From an uncultured Pseudomonadota bacterium (lineage in GTDB: Bacteria > Pseudomonadota > Gammaproteobacteria > Methylococcales > Methylomonadaceae), in the NCBI GenBank assembly GCA_903867225.1, contig CAIPQN010000042.1:38992-102991 (forward strand): a stretch of DNA of 64,000 nucleotides, in the 5' to 3' direction. Of the stretch, positions 25,037-34,065 are shown one piece after another; position 1 is the stretch's first letter, and each line of letters begins with the position of its first letter. Position numbers and translations under genes: made by a program. A model generated the notes under the pieces. It was not told the origin of the DNA. It did no database searches and saw only the letters and a list, made by a program, of their open reading frames with translations.

Positions 25037-26384
25037 GGGTTAGGTAGATTTGTTGAATGGCTGAAAAATCCGCTTTAAATACGCGTAAACAATTCTTTTG
25101 TAATCTCTCATGTACGCCATCTAAAAACTCATTTCTTCCAAAATTAGGAATTACAAATTGATTCTTTACTACAGCAGTCGGCTTTACTTTTTGTAAGGTT
25201 AATTCATAACAAAGCTGTTTAGTTATATCACGTTGTATTTTTTCGTTATGGTCAATGAAACAGCTTTTATCCATATATTTCCAATCGAAAATGACAGTGT
25301 AGTTTAAATCTTGAAATACTAAATCAGGACGCATCCAACGTTTTTTATAATTAGGAAAACGAAATTCAATAAAAAATGGATCGTCAAAATCTTCTTTTTT
25401 GTAAATTGAGAAATAACCTGCTGATTTAGAATTTGAAACGTGTCTACTATTAAATACAATGTTTGTATCCGCATAAAGAATGCTATTTACTCCATTATTA
25501 AAATCTCTAAACGCCCACGTCGCACACATATCCTCCCAAACCGACGAAAAATTACTAATTCCCCAAAACGTTCCGTCTTCGTGCGGGTTGTCCATGTCTA
25601 ACTCGCCATAAAGAAACGTTTCAATCGCTTCGTAAAGTCGCCAATAATCTTCGTCTTTGTACGCGGTGCGTTTGTCGATGTCGTCTAAAACACCTTTGAG
25701 CGTGCGAATCGTGGTTTCAAATGTTTCTTCGTTAAACAACGATTCTTCATGACTTAAATGTTGCTCGCTGAAACGATGCGCCAATTCTTGCACACGCGGT
25801 TCGATGTCTTCTTCCAATTCGTTTTGCAATTCCGACACAATGAAACAAAACAAATCAATCAGCGTCGTTGATTCATAACGCAACGTTTGGCGCGGCAAAT
25901 CCATTTTGTCGATATAAATCACGTCATTCGGCAAATAAATCGCTCTGTCCAAATAGCGGTCAATTTTGGAATAATCGACTTTTTCATCTGCGCCAATGCG
26001 CCGTTCCATTTGGTCTAACGCCAAATCACGATAAACGTCTAACAAATTTTCGATTAACGCGATTTTGCTATAAAGCACCACGTCGTTATCTTCTTTGTTT
26101 TTGAAACGATAGCCGTCTTTTTCTTTCTGAATTTGGTCTTTTCCTGTGGGACGAGTGTCTAAAATGTTTTGTCGCCAATTGTCGCGTTCAAACTTTTGAA
26201 ACGTGCGATACATTTTGAAAAATAGCTCTTTCGTAGCCTCAAAATCATCTTCGGGAAAATCATCAAAACCGTGCGGCAAACGAAATTCGACTTCGCCTTT
26301 TTCATTTCGCCGAATACCGACAAAGGAATTCGTGCTTTCAGAATCACAGCGTTTGGTGAGTTTTAAGGTTTTGAAATTAAACAT
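25029..26384 (-). CDS. McrC-like subunit with PD-(D/E)XK nuclease domain
   Basis: The 451-residue protein has a long N-terminal region of acidic and aromatic residues and a C-terminal nuclease-like domain. RPDLVFQDLNYTVIFDWKY gives the D...DxK signature around residues 350-371, preceded by FFIEFRFPNY. The pattern resembles McrC and LlaJI-type McrBC partner nucleases. It overlaps the LRR-McrB gene by eight bases and the toxin gene by eight bases. It is expected to bind the AAA+ ring of the upstream protein and cut DNA. No trace of a target recognition domain is visible in it. Confidence 0.75.
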   Translation of the reverse strand: MFNFKTLKLTKRCDSESTNSFVGIRRNEKGEVEFRLPHGFDDFPEDDFEATKELFFKMYRTFQKFERDNWRQNILDTRPTGKDQIQKEKDGYRFKNKEDNDVVLYSKIALIENLLDVYRDLALDQMERRIGADEKVDYSKIDRYLDRAIYLPNDVIYIDKMDLPRQTLRYESTTLIDLFCFIVSELQNELEEDIEPRVQELAHRFSEQHLSHEESLFNEETFETTIRTLKGVLDDIDKRTAYKDEDYWRLYEAIETFLYGELDMDNPHEDGTFWGISNFSSVWEDMCATWAFRDFNNGVNSILYADTNIVFNSRHVSNSKSAGYFSIYKKEDFDDPFFIEFRFPNYKKRWMRPDLVFQDLNYTVIFDWKYMDKSCFIDHNEKIQRDITKQLCYELTLQKVKPTAVVKNQFVIPNFGRNEFLDGVHERLQKNCLRVFKADFSAIQQIYLTHD

Positions 26385-28605
26385 TTTTGAAGTTATCTAT
26401 TTTCTCAATAAACAAATCCACCTGTGTCGCAAAATCCCCAAACGTAATCAGCGGTAATTCATCATGTTTTGTGTCTTTTCCAAATAGCAAATCAATCAAC
26501 GGTTTTTTATCGCGGTTAAAAACGCTGTCCCACAAGAAAAACATCAATTTGTTTTGAATGCTTGATTTTTGAATCACGTCGTCGGTGATGAAAAAATGCC
26601 CGATTTGTTTATCTTCAATGCCACGAATGGATTTGTGATTGCTTTTGATAAACGCATTCAATTTGCTGACAAATGCTTGCCATTCAACACGATTTTCAAA
26701 CGCCACGCCTTCGGCTGAAACCGTGTTTGAATCCACATCAATAAATTCCCATTCCCAACGGCGTTTGAATGCGCTATCCATGTAATAAATCGAACTATCC
26801 GACGTGTTCATGCTGGCGAGAATCGATAAATTTGGCGGAATTTTTATCGTTCGATTTTCAAAATGGCACAACAATTTTTTCTGCAAAATCTCGGTTTTAA
26901 TTTCTTCTTCGCCAAACAGATACGAAGTGACTTTTTTAACTTTTCCTTTTACGTTCGCATGTTCTGTTAAGTCACACAATTCAAGTAACCGATTAAAAAT
27001 AATTTCATTCACGCTCACTTCGTAACTCGACCAGCCGTCAGGTTCACGGTCAAGCAACTGAAAAATCGTGCCGAAAATCGCCGCCGAATTTCCACGATTG
27101 ATTTCGTCAATCACCAGTGCGACTTTTTCAACTTCGCTGTCGTTATCTTGCGCGGCGATGATGTTTTTGTAGGCTTGCGAAAGAGCTTTTAAAAAATGTC
27201 CTTCATAGAATTTATATTGCACATTACCGCCGACCGTTATCGGCATCAATTTTCCGACAAAATCGCCGTAAGTGTATTCAGGATGAAACACGGTTTTGAT
27301 GACGTTAGCAGGCATTTTTTCAACATCAATCAATAATTCATACGGAATAATATGCTTGTCGATTTGGTAACTTTTGCCCGTTCCAGGACTGCCGAAGAGG
27401 ATTTTTTGTTGGTAGGTTTTCATGTTTGTTTTTATCAACGATGTTGTTAATGGGTCTTTGATTATTTTTAAATTGGGTATGGTTAAAACATTTTTGGGAA
27501 TTTTCACACACTCGTCTAACCACAGTTTTTTTAAATTTTTTAAATTTGCAAAAGATTCAGGCAGTGTTTTTAATTGATTATTCTTTAATGCCAAATTTGT
27601 TAGATTGGTTAGGTTTCCAAAAAACTTGGGTAATGCAGTTAATTGATTTTCATGTAAGAATAATGCAGTTAGGTTAACCAAATTGCCAAAAGATTCAGGT
27701 AGTGTTTTTAATTGATTATTCTTTAATACCAAACCTGTTAGATTGGTTAGGTTTCCAAAAGACTTGGGTAATGCAGTTAATTGATTATCATATAAAGCCA
27801 AATCAGTTAAGGAAGTTAAATTACCAAGCGATTGTGGCAATTCAGTTAGTTGATTATCATGCAAAATTAAATTAGTTAAGGAAGTTAAATTACCAAGCGA
27901 TTCTGGTAATTTAGTTAATTTGTTACTTCGTAAATATAATTCATTTAAATTAATCAATTTTCCAATAGAACTTGGAACTTCTGTTAATTGATTACCTTCT
28001 AAATATAACTCTCGTAAAGAAATTAAATCACCAATAAATTCAGAAACGTTGGTTAATTTGTTATGTCCAAAACTTAAAATCCTTAAATTAGTCAGTCTAC
28101 CAATAGAATTTGGAATTTTTGTTAATTGATTGCCTTCTAATGCCAGCCAATCCAAAGAGGTTAAGTGACTAAGAAATTCAGGAAGATTTGTAAGTTGATT
28201 ATTATTTAAGTCTAACCTTTGTAAGTTGGTTAATTTGCTAATAACTTCTGGAATTTCTGTTAATTGATTACCGTTCAAATACAAAGCAGCTAAAGCAGTT
28301 AAATTCCCTAGAGATTCAGGAAGAGCTTTGAGTTGATTGTCTTGAAAACTTAGCTCTCTTAAATTTGTCAATTTGGCAATAGCTTCTGGAACTTCTGTTA
28401 ATTTATTTCCTTCTAAATCCAATTTTTGATTTATCCAAATAATTTTTTTATTTCGAGGTAATTGCTCATCTGAAATTTTATTTTCATCTGCCCAAACAAA
28501 AAGCTCATCCATCCATGCAGTGTCTTTTGGCAACGGTAATAAATGAGTTTGAATTTGTTGCTTTTGCCGTGATTGTAAAAGCGGTAAATTTGATTTTTGT
28601 GCCAT
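26377..28605 (-). CDS. Leucine-rich-repeat / McrB-type AAA+ GTPase fusion
   Basis: Of 742 residues, about 1-55 are an N-terminal cap. Residues 56-385 are about 14 leucine-rich repeats of 23 residues (LTNLRELSFQDNQLKALPES type). About 395-740 is a McrB-like AAA+ domain: Walker A ILFGSPGTGKSY near 404, Walker B VALVIDEINRGNSAAIFGTI near 498, and ILASMNTSDSSIYYMD near 598. The MNTSD motif and Walker B are McrB hallmarks. Classical McrB has an N-terminal modified-DNA binding domain, absent here. AAGGAG sits before the ATG. A membrane fusion protein gene ends 39 bp upstream; the McrC-like gene overlaps downstream. Confidence 0.93.
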   Translation of the reverse strand: MAQKSNLPLLQSRQKQQIQTHLLPLPKDTAWMDELFVWADENKISDEQLPRNKKIIWINQKLDLEGNKLTEVPEAIAKLTNLRELSFQDNQLKALPESLGNLTALAALYLNGNQLTEIPEVISKLTNLQRLDLNNNQLTNLPEFLSHLTSLDWLALEGNQLTKIPNSIGRLTNLRILSFGHNKLTNVSEFIGDLISLRELYLEGNQLTEVPSSIGKLINLNELYLRSNKLTKLPESLGNLTSLTNLILHDNQLTELPQSLGNLTSLTDLALYDNQLTALPKSFGNLTNLTGLVLKNNQLKTLPESFGNLVNLTALFLHENQLTALPKFFGNLTNLTNLALKNNQLKTLPESFANLKNLKKLWLDECVKIPKNVLTIPNLKIIKDPLTTSLIKTNMKTYQQKILFGSPGTGKSYQIDKHIIPYELLIDVEKMPANVIKTVFHPEYTYGDFVGKLMPITVGGNVQYKFYEGHFLKALSQAYKNIIAAQDNDSEVEKVALVIDEINRGNSAAIFGTIFQLLDREPDGWSSYEVSVNEIIFNRLLELCDLTEHANVKGKVKKVTSYLFGEEEIKTEILQKKLLCHFENRTIKIPPNLSILASMNTSDSSIYYMDSAFKRRWEWEFIDVDSNTVSAEGVAFENRVEWQAFVSKLNAFIKSNHKSIRGIEDKQIGHFFITDDVIQKSSIQNKLMFFLWDSVFNRDKKPLIDLLFGKDTKHDELPLITFGDFATQVDLFIEKIDNFKNV

Positions 28606-28644
28606 ATTTTCTCCTTGTGTTGTGGCGATAAATTATTGCAATAA

Positions 28645-29589
28645 CTACAAACCACTCGCGCCATTTACTTCAATAAAAACATCCATTTGTTGCCCAACAT
28701 AGGCTGTTAAATCTTTCGGATTAAATTGATACAACGCTTGCAAAACGCGCGTATCCACTCGTTCTGTGCTGTCACCCGTCAGCGATTTTTTCGGTACAAC
28801 AAACGGCTCAACATAAGCGAGTTGTAAATCCACTTTAAATTGTCGATTGCCACGCAAATACGCAACCGCTTTTGAATTTTTATCAAATCGCCACGCATCG
28901 TTTTCATCAATATCGACGCGAACGTGCAGCGTTTTCAAATCGCCCAAAATCAAAAGCGGTTTTGATAACGCACCAGCCGTTGCAAATTCACCCGCGCGAA
29001 CATTGACTTGTAAAACATCGCCATCAATCGGCGCACGAACAATCAAACGATCTAACGTGGTTTCAGTTTGTAAAATCGCAGCTTGCGCTTGTTCAACAAA
29101 GGCGTTTGCACTTTCTAATTTTGCTTTGGCAACCGCGAGCGCGTTACGTCGTTTTAGAACTTCTTCGCCGCTGATGGCTCTTGAATCTGAATCTGAAACT
29201 GCATTTGCCAAATCAAATAACGATTGTGTGTCAGCAACATTCGCTTTTGCGACTAAAACATCGGCTTTGGCTTTGGCTAAATCGGCTTTTTTCATTGCCA
29301 ATTCCGCTTGATTTTCACGGTCATCTAAATAAAAAAGCGGTGTGCCTGTGCTGATTTTATCGCCAACTTTTACCACGACTTTGCTGACTAATCGCGCAAG
29401 TGGTGAGCCGATGGCAATATTTTCATTTTTTGGTTCGATAATTCCCGCGCCAGCAATGAAATTTTGAAATGGCGCAGATGCTGGTTCAACTAACGCAGGT
29501 GCAATCGGAACAGGTTTGTTACTGTTCACAACGGTGTAAGAGGCAAATAAAAATCCAGCAGCGGCAAGTATCGGAAGGGTATATTTCAT
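28645..29589 (-). CDS. HlyD/DevB-type membrane fusion protein of ABC exporter
   Basis: The 314-residue periplasmic adaptor has an N-terminal anchor (LPILAAAGFLFASYTVV), a first lipoyl half (AIGSPLARLVSKVVVKVGDKI) and an alanine- and lysine-rich coiled coil (about 90-190). The second lipoyl half (LIVRAPIDGDVLQVNVRAGEF) and a beta-barrel follow. It should connect the permease to the TolC-like channel. Start and ATPase stop overlap as ATGA. The type of coiled coil and partner genes resemble DevBCA exporters. Confidence 0.93.
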   Translation of the reverse strand: MKYTLPILAAAGFLFASYTVVNSNKPVPIAPALVEPASAPFQNFIAGAGIIEPKNENIAIGSPLARLVSKVVVKVGDKISTGTPLFYLDDRENQAELAMKKADLAKAKADVLVAKANVADTQSLFDLANAVSDSDSRAISGEEVLKRRNALAVAKAKLESANAFVEQAQAAILQTETTLDRLIVRAPIDGDVLQVNVRAGEFATAGALSKPLLILGDLKTLHVRVDIDENDAWRFDKNSKAVAYLRGNRQFKVDLQLAYVEPFVVPKKSLTGDSTERVDTRVLQALYQFNPKDLTAYVGQQMDVFIEVNGASGL

Positions 29590-30284
29590 GTAGTTCTCAA
29601 CGGTTCAGAAATTTTAACAATATGCCCATCATCCATTTCAGCCATTCGGTCGGCAAAATTAAAAATGCGCGAATCATGCGTCACAATCACTAACGCGCGA
29701 TTTTTATCAACTGCGACTTCTTTTAATAAATTCATCACATTATGTCCACTGGTATGGTCTAACGCGCTGGTCGGTTCGTCGCAAACAATTAGACGCGGGC
29801 TGTGAATTAACGCTCTGGCAATGGCTACGCGCTGTTGTTGACCGCCTGAAAGTTGCGAAGGAAAAGATTTCCAACGTTCGCCCAAACCAACCCGCTCCAA
29901 AACTTCAATGGCTTTCTTTTTGGCAACGTCGCGTTTTTCACCATTGATAATTAGCGGCACAGATACATTTTCAGCGGCATTTAACGACGGTAATAAATTA
30001 AATGCTTGAAAAACAAAACCGATTTGCGTGGCGCGAAAACGTAATTTATCTTTGCTTTTCATGGTTAATAAGTTTTCGCCAAATAATTCGCATAAGCCTT
30101 CATTTTGGTCGAGAATACCTGCGATAACTGAAATTAGCGTTGTTTTTCCACACCCTGAAGGTCCTACGAGCATCATCAATTCAGCTAATCGAATTTCTAA
30201 ATTAACACTATTCAACGCAGTCACTATTTGACCGCCTGTGTCATAGGTTTTGGTTAAATTTTCACAACGGACGGCGATATTCAT
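29586..30284 (-). CDS. ABC exporter ATPase (DevA/MacB/LolD type)
   Basis: The 232-residue ATPase has Walker A GPSGCGKTT, Q-loop FVFQAFNLLPSL, signature LSGGQQQRVAIARAL and Walker B LIVCDEPTSALD. It powers the FtsX-like permease. The track gives a TTG start at 30290, but the ATG at 30284 overlaps the stop of the HaeII-like nuclease gene as ATGA and is preferred. Its permease gene lies upstream beyond the restriction-modification pair, so the transporter operon has been split by that pair. Confidence 0.95.
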   Translation of the reverse strand: MNIAVRCENLTKTYDTGGQIVTALNSVNLEIRLAELMMLVGPSGCGKTTLISVIAGILDQNEGLCELFGENLLTMKSKDKLRFRATQIGFVFQAFNLLPSLNAAENVSVPLIINGEKRDVAKKKAIEVLERVGLGERWKSFPSQLSGGQQQRVAIARALIHSPRLIVCDEPTSALDHTSGHNVMNLLKEVAVDKNRALVIVTHDSRIFNFADRMAEMDDGHIVKISEPLRTT

Positions 30285-31348
30285 TGCCAATTTTCATCAA
30301 TCAATGTGTGATAACCGCGTTTTTCGATAAATTGTAAAAACTCTTTTTTATCAGTTTTATCAGTCGTTGGAAATTCAACTTGTATTTCGTCGGATAGTTT
30401 TTTCAAAACGGCATCACCAACTACATCCGCAAACTTGCCGCGCAACGCTTTTTCATACCATCTAAGCAAATCACTTTCGGTCACGATACTTTGGATTTTT
30501 GATTTCCAACCCATTTGATTCAGTAACGAAACGATAATTTTTTGCTCCGTATCTTTGCAAACAATAACAATTCGGTCAGCTGATACAGACGACACAATGT
30601 TTTCAGCTAATTCTTCGATTAAAGAAAGGTGTTTAATTTGAATTGCTAAACCAAAATTTGCCCACATATCCAAACCACGATCAGCCGCATTTGTTACGCC
30701 GACACGGTTAATTCTAGCTTTAAGATTTATCGTGGTTTGTTCTGGGGTAAGTTGAATTACGCTTTTTGCAAAATCGGCGAATTCTCTGAGAATATCAGTC
30801 TTATCAGGGTTCATACTCACTTCAACGGACACTTCAAGAGCTTCAACTAAAACAGCAAATAACGCATAAACGATGATTTCATAAACTTTGTCGATACTTC
30901 GGCGCAATCCCGCTTCATGCCAAAACATAGCCAAAAATTCATCCAACTTAAAATCCGTTTTATCATGTATGACACAATAATCTAAGCCTGTAGACACTTG
31001 GCTGAAACGTTGTAAAAATTTGCGGTAAATGTACGCTTCAACAATACCGTTTGTGGCTCTGTTTTCTTTCCCTAAAATTTCTAAAATCGCTGGTGGCACA
31101 GCATTATCGTTAAAAATATCATCTTGATAACGTGCCGATGATGTACTTGTGCGACCTAAAAACTGAATGCAAATTACGTCACGCCATTTTTTTGATTTTG
31201 TGCGATAAGTTGTCAAATCCGAAAGTGTGATGTCTTGTTCGATTCTGTAACGGTAAAGAATTTCAGCAATTTGAATCGGTTTGTAAAGATGCACTCGCGC
31301 CTTATCAATGACTTTGTCTAACGCTTGTTTTGCTTCAATGATGTTCAT
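30281..31348 (-). CDS. HaeII-family type II restriction endonuclease
   Basis: The 355-residue protein resembles the HaeII family throughout: MNIIEAKQALDKVIDKARVH, RSIDKVYEIIVYALFAVLV, VGVTNAADRGLDMWANFGLA, IQIKHLSLIEELAE. The segment DMWANFGLAIQIK may hold the catalytic D...xK residues. HaeII cleaves RGCGCY, and that specificity is likely here but inferred. The partner methyltransferase gene ends seven bases upstream. Its stop overlaps the exporter ATPase start as ATGA, so it is embedded in the transport operon without a visible terminator. Confidence 0.82.
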   Translation of the reverse strand: MNIIEAKQALDKVIDKARVHLYKPIQIAEILYRYRIEQDITLSDLTTYRTKSKKWRDVICIQFLGRTSTSSARYQDDIFNDNAVPPAILEILGKENRATNGIVEAYIYRKFLQRFSQVSTGLDYCVIHDKTDFKLDEFLAMFWHEAGLRRSIDKVYEIIVYALFAVLVEALEVSVEVSMNPDKTDILREFADFAKSVIQLTPEQTTINLKARINRVGVTNAADRGLDMWANFGLAIQIKHLSLIEELAENIVSSVSADRIVIVCKDTEQKIIVSLLNQMGWKSKIQSIVTESDLLRWYEKALRGKFADVVGDAVLKKLSDEIQVEFPTTDKTDKKEFLQFIEKRGYHTLIDENWQ

Positions 31349-31355
31349 TTTTGCC

Positions 31356-32303
31356 TTAAATTAAATTCAGTTGTTTAGGTTCTGGTTTAGCAGTTTGTTG
31401 CAATTGCAAGGCGTTAATCATTTCACCTGCAATCGCTTTAATCACAGGAACAGAAACCGAATTCCCCGCAACTTTTCGCAATGACGAATAAGGCAACACA
31501 ATTTTAAAATCATCGGGAAAACCTTGTAATCGCAACATCTCTCTATCGGTTAAACGCCGCACGCCATTTACAACTAAATAGTTATAACTTCCACCTGCTC
31601 TCAAGGCGCAAGAATAAGGCAATGCTGAAATGTTACCGCCGATATTCTCATGCCATATTGACGGAAAAGGCGGTGCACCTTTGACAGCATTCAAGCGTTT
31701 TTGTTTAATCGTTTCAGATAGAAAATAACTCGGTGCAATGCCATCATCGTTTTCTAAAAATTCGCTCAACGGCTTGTAATATCCCAAAGGTTTTGGAAAA
31801 TCGAAGTGAACCGCTTGTAAAAAACCCACGATATAAATCCGTTCTCGTTTTTGTGGCAAACCAAAATCTAACGAATTAAAAACTTTGCTATAAACGGTGT
31901 AACCTAAATTTTTGAGCTTTTCCAAAATCACCGCAAACGTTTGACCATTATCGTGAGTGGTAAGGCGTTTAACGTTTTCTAACAAAAATGCACGCGGTCT
32001 TTTCGTTTCAAGTATCTTTTCAATGTTAAAAAATAATGTGCCGCGTGTGTCTGCAAAACCTAAGCCTTTCCCTGCAATACTGAATGGCTGACAAGGAAAA
32101 CCCGCTAATAAAATATCGTGGTCTGGAATGTCGTTTGGTTCAATTAAATTGATGTCACCGTGTGGCAATTCATCAAAATTCGCGTGATACATCTTTTGTG
32201 CATCTTTGTCCCATTCAGAAGTAAAAACGTTTTTACAGCCTTGTGATTCAAAACCTAAACGAATCCCACCAATGCCTGCGAATAAATCGATTATTTTATA
32301 CAT
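31356..32303 (-). CDS. DNA (cytosine-5) methyltransferase of the HaeII-like system
   Basis: The 315-residue enzyme shows the m5C methyltransferase motifs in order: DLFAGIGGIRLGFE (I, AdoMet binding), GFPCQPFSIAGKG with catalytic C71 (IV), LLENVKRL (VI), QKRERIYIVGF (VIII), and GNSVSVPVIKAIAGEM (X). The target recognition region (about 180-260) is short. It protects host DNA from the nuclease encoded directly after it. It begins nine bases after the permease gene, and no controller protein gene is present. Confidence 0.95.
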   Translation of the reverse strand: MYKIIDLFAGIGGIRLGFESQGCKNVFTSEWDKDAQKMYHANFDELPHGDINLIEPNDIPDHDILLAGFPCQPFSIAGKGLGFADTRGTLFFNIEKILETKRPRAFLLENVKRLTTHDNGQTFAVILEKLKNLGYTVYSKVFNSLDFGLPQKRERIYIVGFLQAVHFDFPKPLGYYKPLSEFLENDDGIAPSYFLSETIKQKRLNAVKGAPPFPSIWHENIGGNISALPYSCALRAGGSYNYLVVNGVRRLTDREMLRLQGFPDDFKIVLPYSSLRKVAGNSVSVPVIKAIAGEMINALQLQQTAKPEPKQLNLI

Positions 32304-32312
32304 TTTTAATAT

Positions 32313-33473
32313 TCAACTTTTAAACACAATGGCAGGCTCCAAACGAATGACTTTGAGAATGCTAATAAGCGCGGCAAACATACAAATAAAACTCACACCT
32401 AAACCGCTAAAAATCAGTAATTGCCACGGAAATTTAAATGCCAAAATCGAATGTCGCATGGCATAACCAAATAATGCCGTTAATCCAACACCCATGCCAT
32501 AACCTGTACTTCCAACCAAAACGGCTTGCAACAAAATCATTCGTAACAACGTCCAATTACTCGTTCCCATCGCTTTTAAAACCCCAAATTGGCGCAAATT
32601 TTCAAGCGTAAAATTATAAAAAGTTTGTCCCGCAATCGCCGCACCGACAATAAAACCGAGCGTAATTGAAATACCGAAGTTAATCGGAATGCCTGTGTTT
32701 TTCATGAAATAGTTGAACGTCAAATCCATGAATTCTTGTTGCGTGTAAGCGGCTAAACCTGTGTTTGTGCGAATACGTTTTGTGAGTTCGGGGATATTTT
32801 GTCCCGCTTTGGCTTTTACCAAAACGAAAGACAGTAATTTACGTTCACGCGGGGCATACGTTTTGGCACGCGAATAAGTCGTGTAAATCGTGGGTTGAGA
32901 TTGAAATGTACGGGTGACTTTGGCGATTCCAACGACGATTGCACGGCGGTCATTAAGTTCTAAATTATCGCCCACTTTGAGCGGAATTTTTTTGCCGCCT
33001 TCGATTAAAGGCGGTTTTGCGAGTTTTTCATTTGCGCCATCAAAATCAACAATAACGCTGTCGCTACGTCGTAAATCGTCGAGTTTTCCTTCAACTAAAA
33101 TGGCAGGTGCGCCGATTAGCGTGGTGTCATCCAAACCAATCACGGTGCAATTTTGAAATGTACCGTCTGACATTCGCGCTTTTTGCATTCCTTTGTACAT
33201 GGGCATTGCCCATTCCACACCTGACACGCCACGAACACGATAAAGTTCAGTATCTTGCAACGATTTTATGTCGTCGATGAATTGCACTTTTTCATCCATT
33301 ACCCAAATATCAGGTAAACCAACATCTGTGATAAAGCTATAAGAACGCGCCATTAATCCCATGAAAATCGCGGGTTGTTGGGTCATAATTAACGAGGCAA
33401 ACGTTAAGCCCATCACAATGCCAATGTATTTGCCTTTGTCGCCCATCAACATTTTTATTGCGATGTAATTCAT
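32313..33473 (-). CDS. FtsX/DevC-like ABC transporter permease
   Basis: The 386-residue membrane protein has an N-terminal helix (YIGIVMGLTFASLIMTQQP), a large periplasmic domain (about 45-255) and three C-terminal helices (about 265-380: GISITLGFIVGAAIAGQTFY, LLQAVLVGSTGYGMG). This is the MacB/DevC topology. The conserved VLKAMGTSNWTLL coupling segment is present. It lies ten bases after trpG and is separated from its ATPase by the restriction-modification pair. The exported substrate is unknown. Confidence 0.92.
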   Translation of the reverse strand: MNYIAIKMLMGDKGKYIGIVMGLTFASLIMTQQPAIFMGLMARSYSFITDVGLPDIWVMDEKVQFIDDIKSLQDTELYRVRGVSGVEWAMPMYKGMQKARMSDGTFQNCTVIGLDDTTLIGAPAILVEGKLDDLRRSDSVIVDFDGANEKLAKPPLIEGGKKIPLKVGDNLELNDRRAIVVGIAKVTRTFQSQPTIYTTYSRAKTYAPRERKLLSFVLVKAKAGQNIPELTKRIRTNTGLAAYTQQEFMDLTFNYFMKNTGIPINFGISITLGFIVGAAIAGQTFYNFTLENLRQFGVLKAMGTSNWTLLRMILLQAVLVGSTGYGMGVGLTALFGYAMRHSILAFKFPWQLLIFSGLGVSFICMFAALISILKVIRLEPAIVFKS

Positions 33474-33483
33474 AGTTTGCCTT

Positions 33484-34065
33484 TTATCGAATCAAAAAAT
33501 TCCGTAATAAATCGTGTCCGTGTTCAGTCAAAATAGATTCAGGGTGAAATTGAACCCCTTCAATATCAAGTATTTTGTGCCGCACACCCATAATTTCATC
33601 GATTTCACCTTGTTCATTTTGTGTCCATGCTGTGATTTCTAAACATTCAGGTAAGCTCGATTGTTCGATGACTAACGAGTGATAGCGCGTCGCAGTAAAG
33701 GGATTATTCAAACCGTTAAAAACACCCGTGTCAGCGTGATAAACAAGCGACGTTTTACCGTGCATAATTTGTTTTGCGTGAATCACATTGCCACCAAACG
33801 CATAACCCATACTTTGATGACCTAAACAAACGCCTAAAAGGGGAATTTTCCCCGCAAAATGCAAAATCGTTTCGACCGAAACACCCGCTTCTTTGGGTGT
33901 GCAAGGTCCTGGTGAAATGACGATTTTGTCAGGATTCAATGCGGCAATATCAGTAACCGAAACTTGGTCATTGCGAACGACAATGACTTCTGCGCCGAGT
34001 TCACCAAAATACTGCACCAAGTTGTAAGTAAATGAATCGTAATTATCGACCATGACGATTTTCAT
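33484..34065 (-). CDS. trpG: Anthranilate synthase glutamine amidotransferase component
   Basis: The 193-residue class I amidotransferase supplies ammonia to TrpE. Catalytic cysteine C80 is in [17 protein letters not shown] and the His-Glu pair is in [11 protein letters not shown]. Length matches stand-alone TrpG/PabA, and many bacteria use one such subunit for both tryptophan and folate. The ATG overlaps the trpE stop as ATGA, so the assignment to trpG is good. It is followed closely by the ABC permease gene. Confidence 0.94.
   Translation of the reverse strand: MKIVMVDNYDSFTYNLVQYFGELGAEVIVVRNDQVSVTDIAALNPDKIVISPGPCTPKEAGVSVETILHFAGKIPLLGVCLGHQSMGYAFGGNVIHAKQIMHGKTSLVYHADTGVFNGLNNPFTATRYHSLVIEQSSLPECLEITAWTQNEQGEIDEIMGVRHKILDIEGVQFHPESILTEHGHDLLRNFLIR

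Noticed and set aside
27430-28440. Repeated 69-bp pattern that might be a non-coding tandem repeat
   Set aside because: It encodes leucine-rich repeats in one intact frame that continues into the McrB domain.
28847-29311. 154-residue plus-strand ORF opposite the membrane fusion protein gene
   Set aside because: Ser/Ala-rich composition with no recognisable domain; the opposite strand has a clear HlyD-family gene with operon overlaps.
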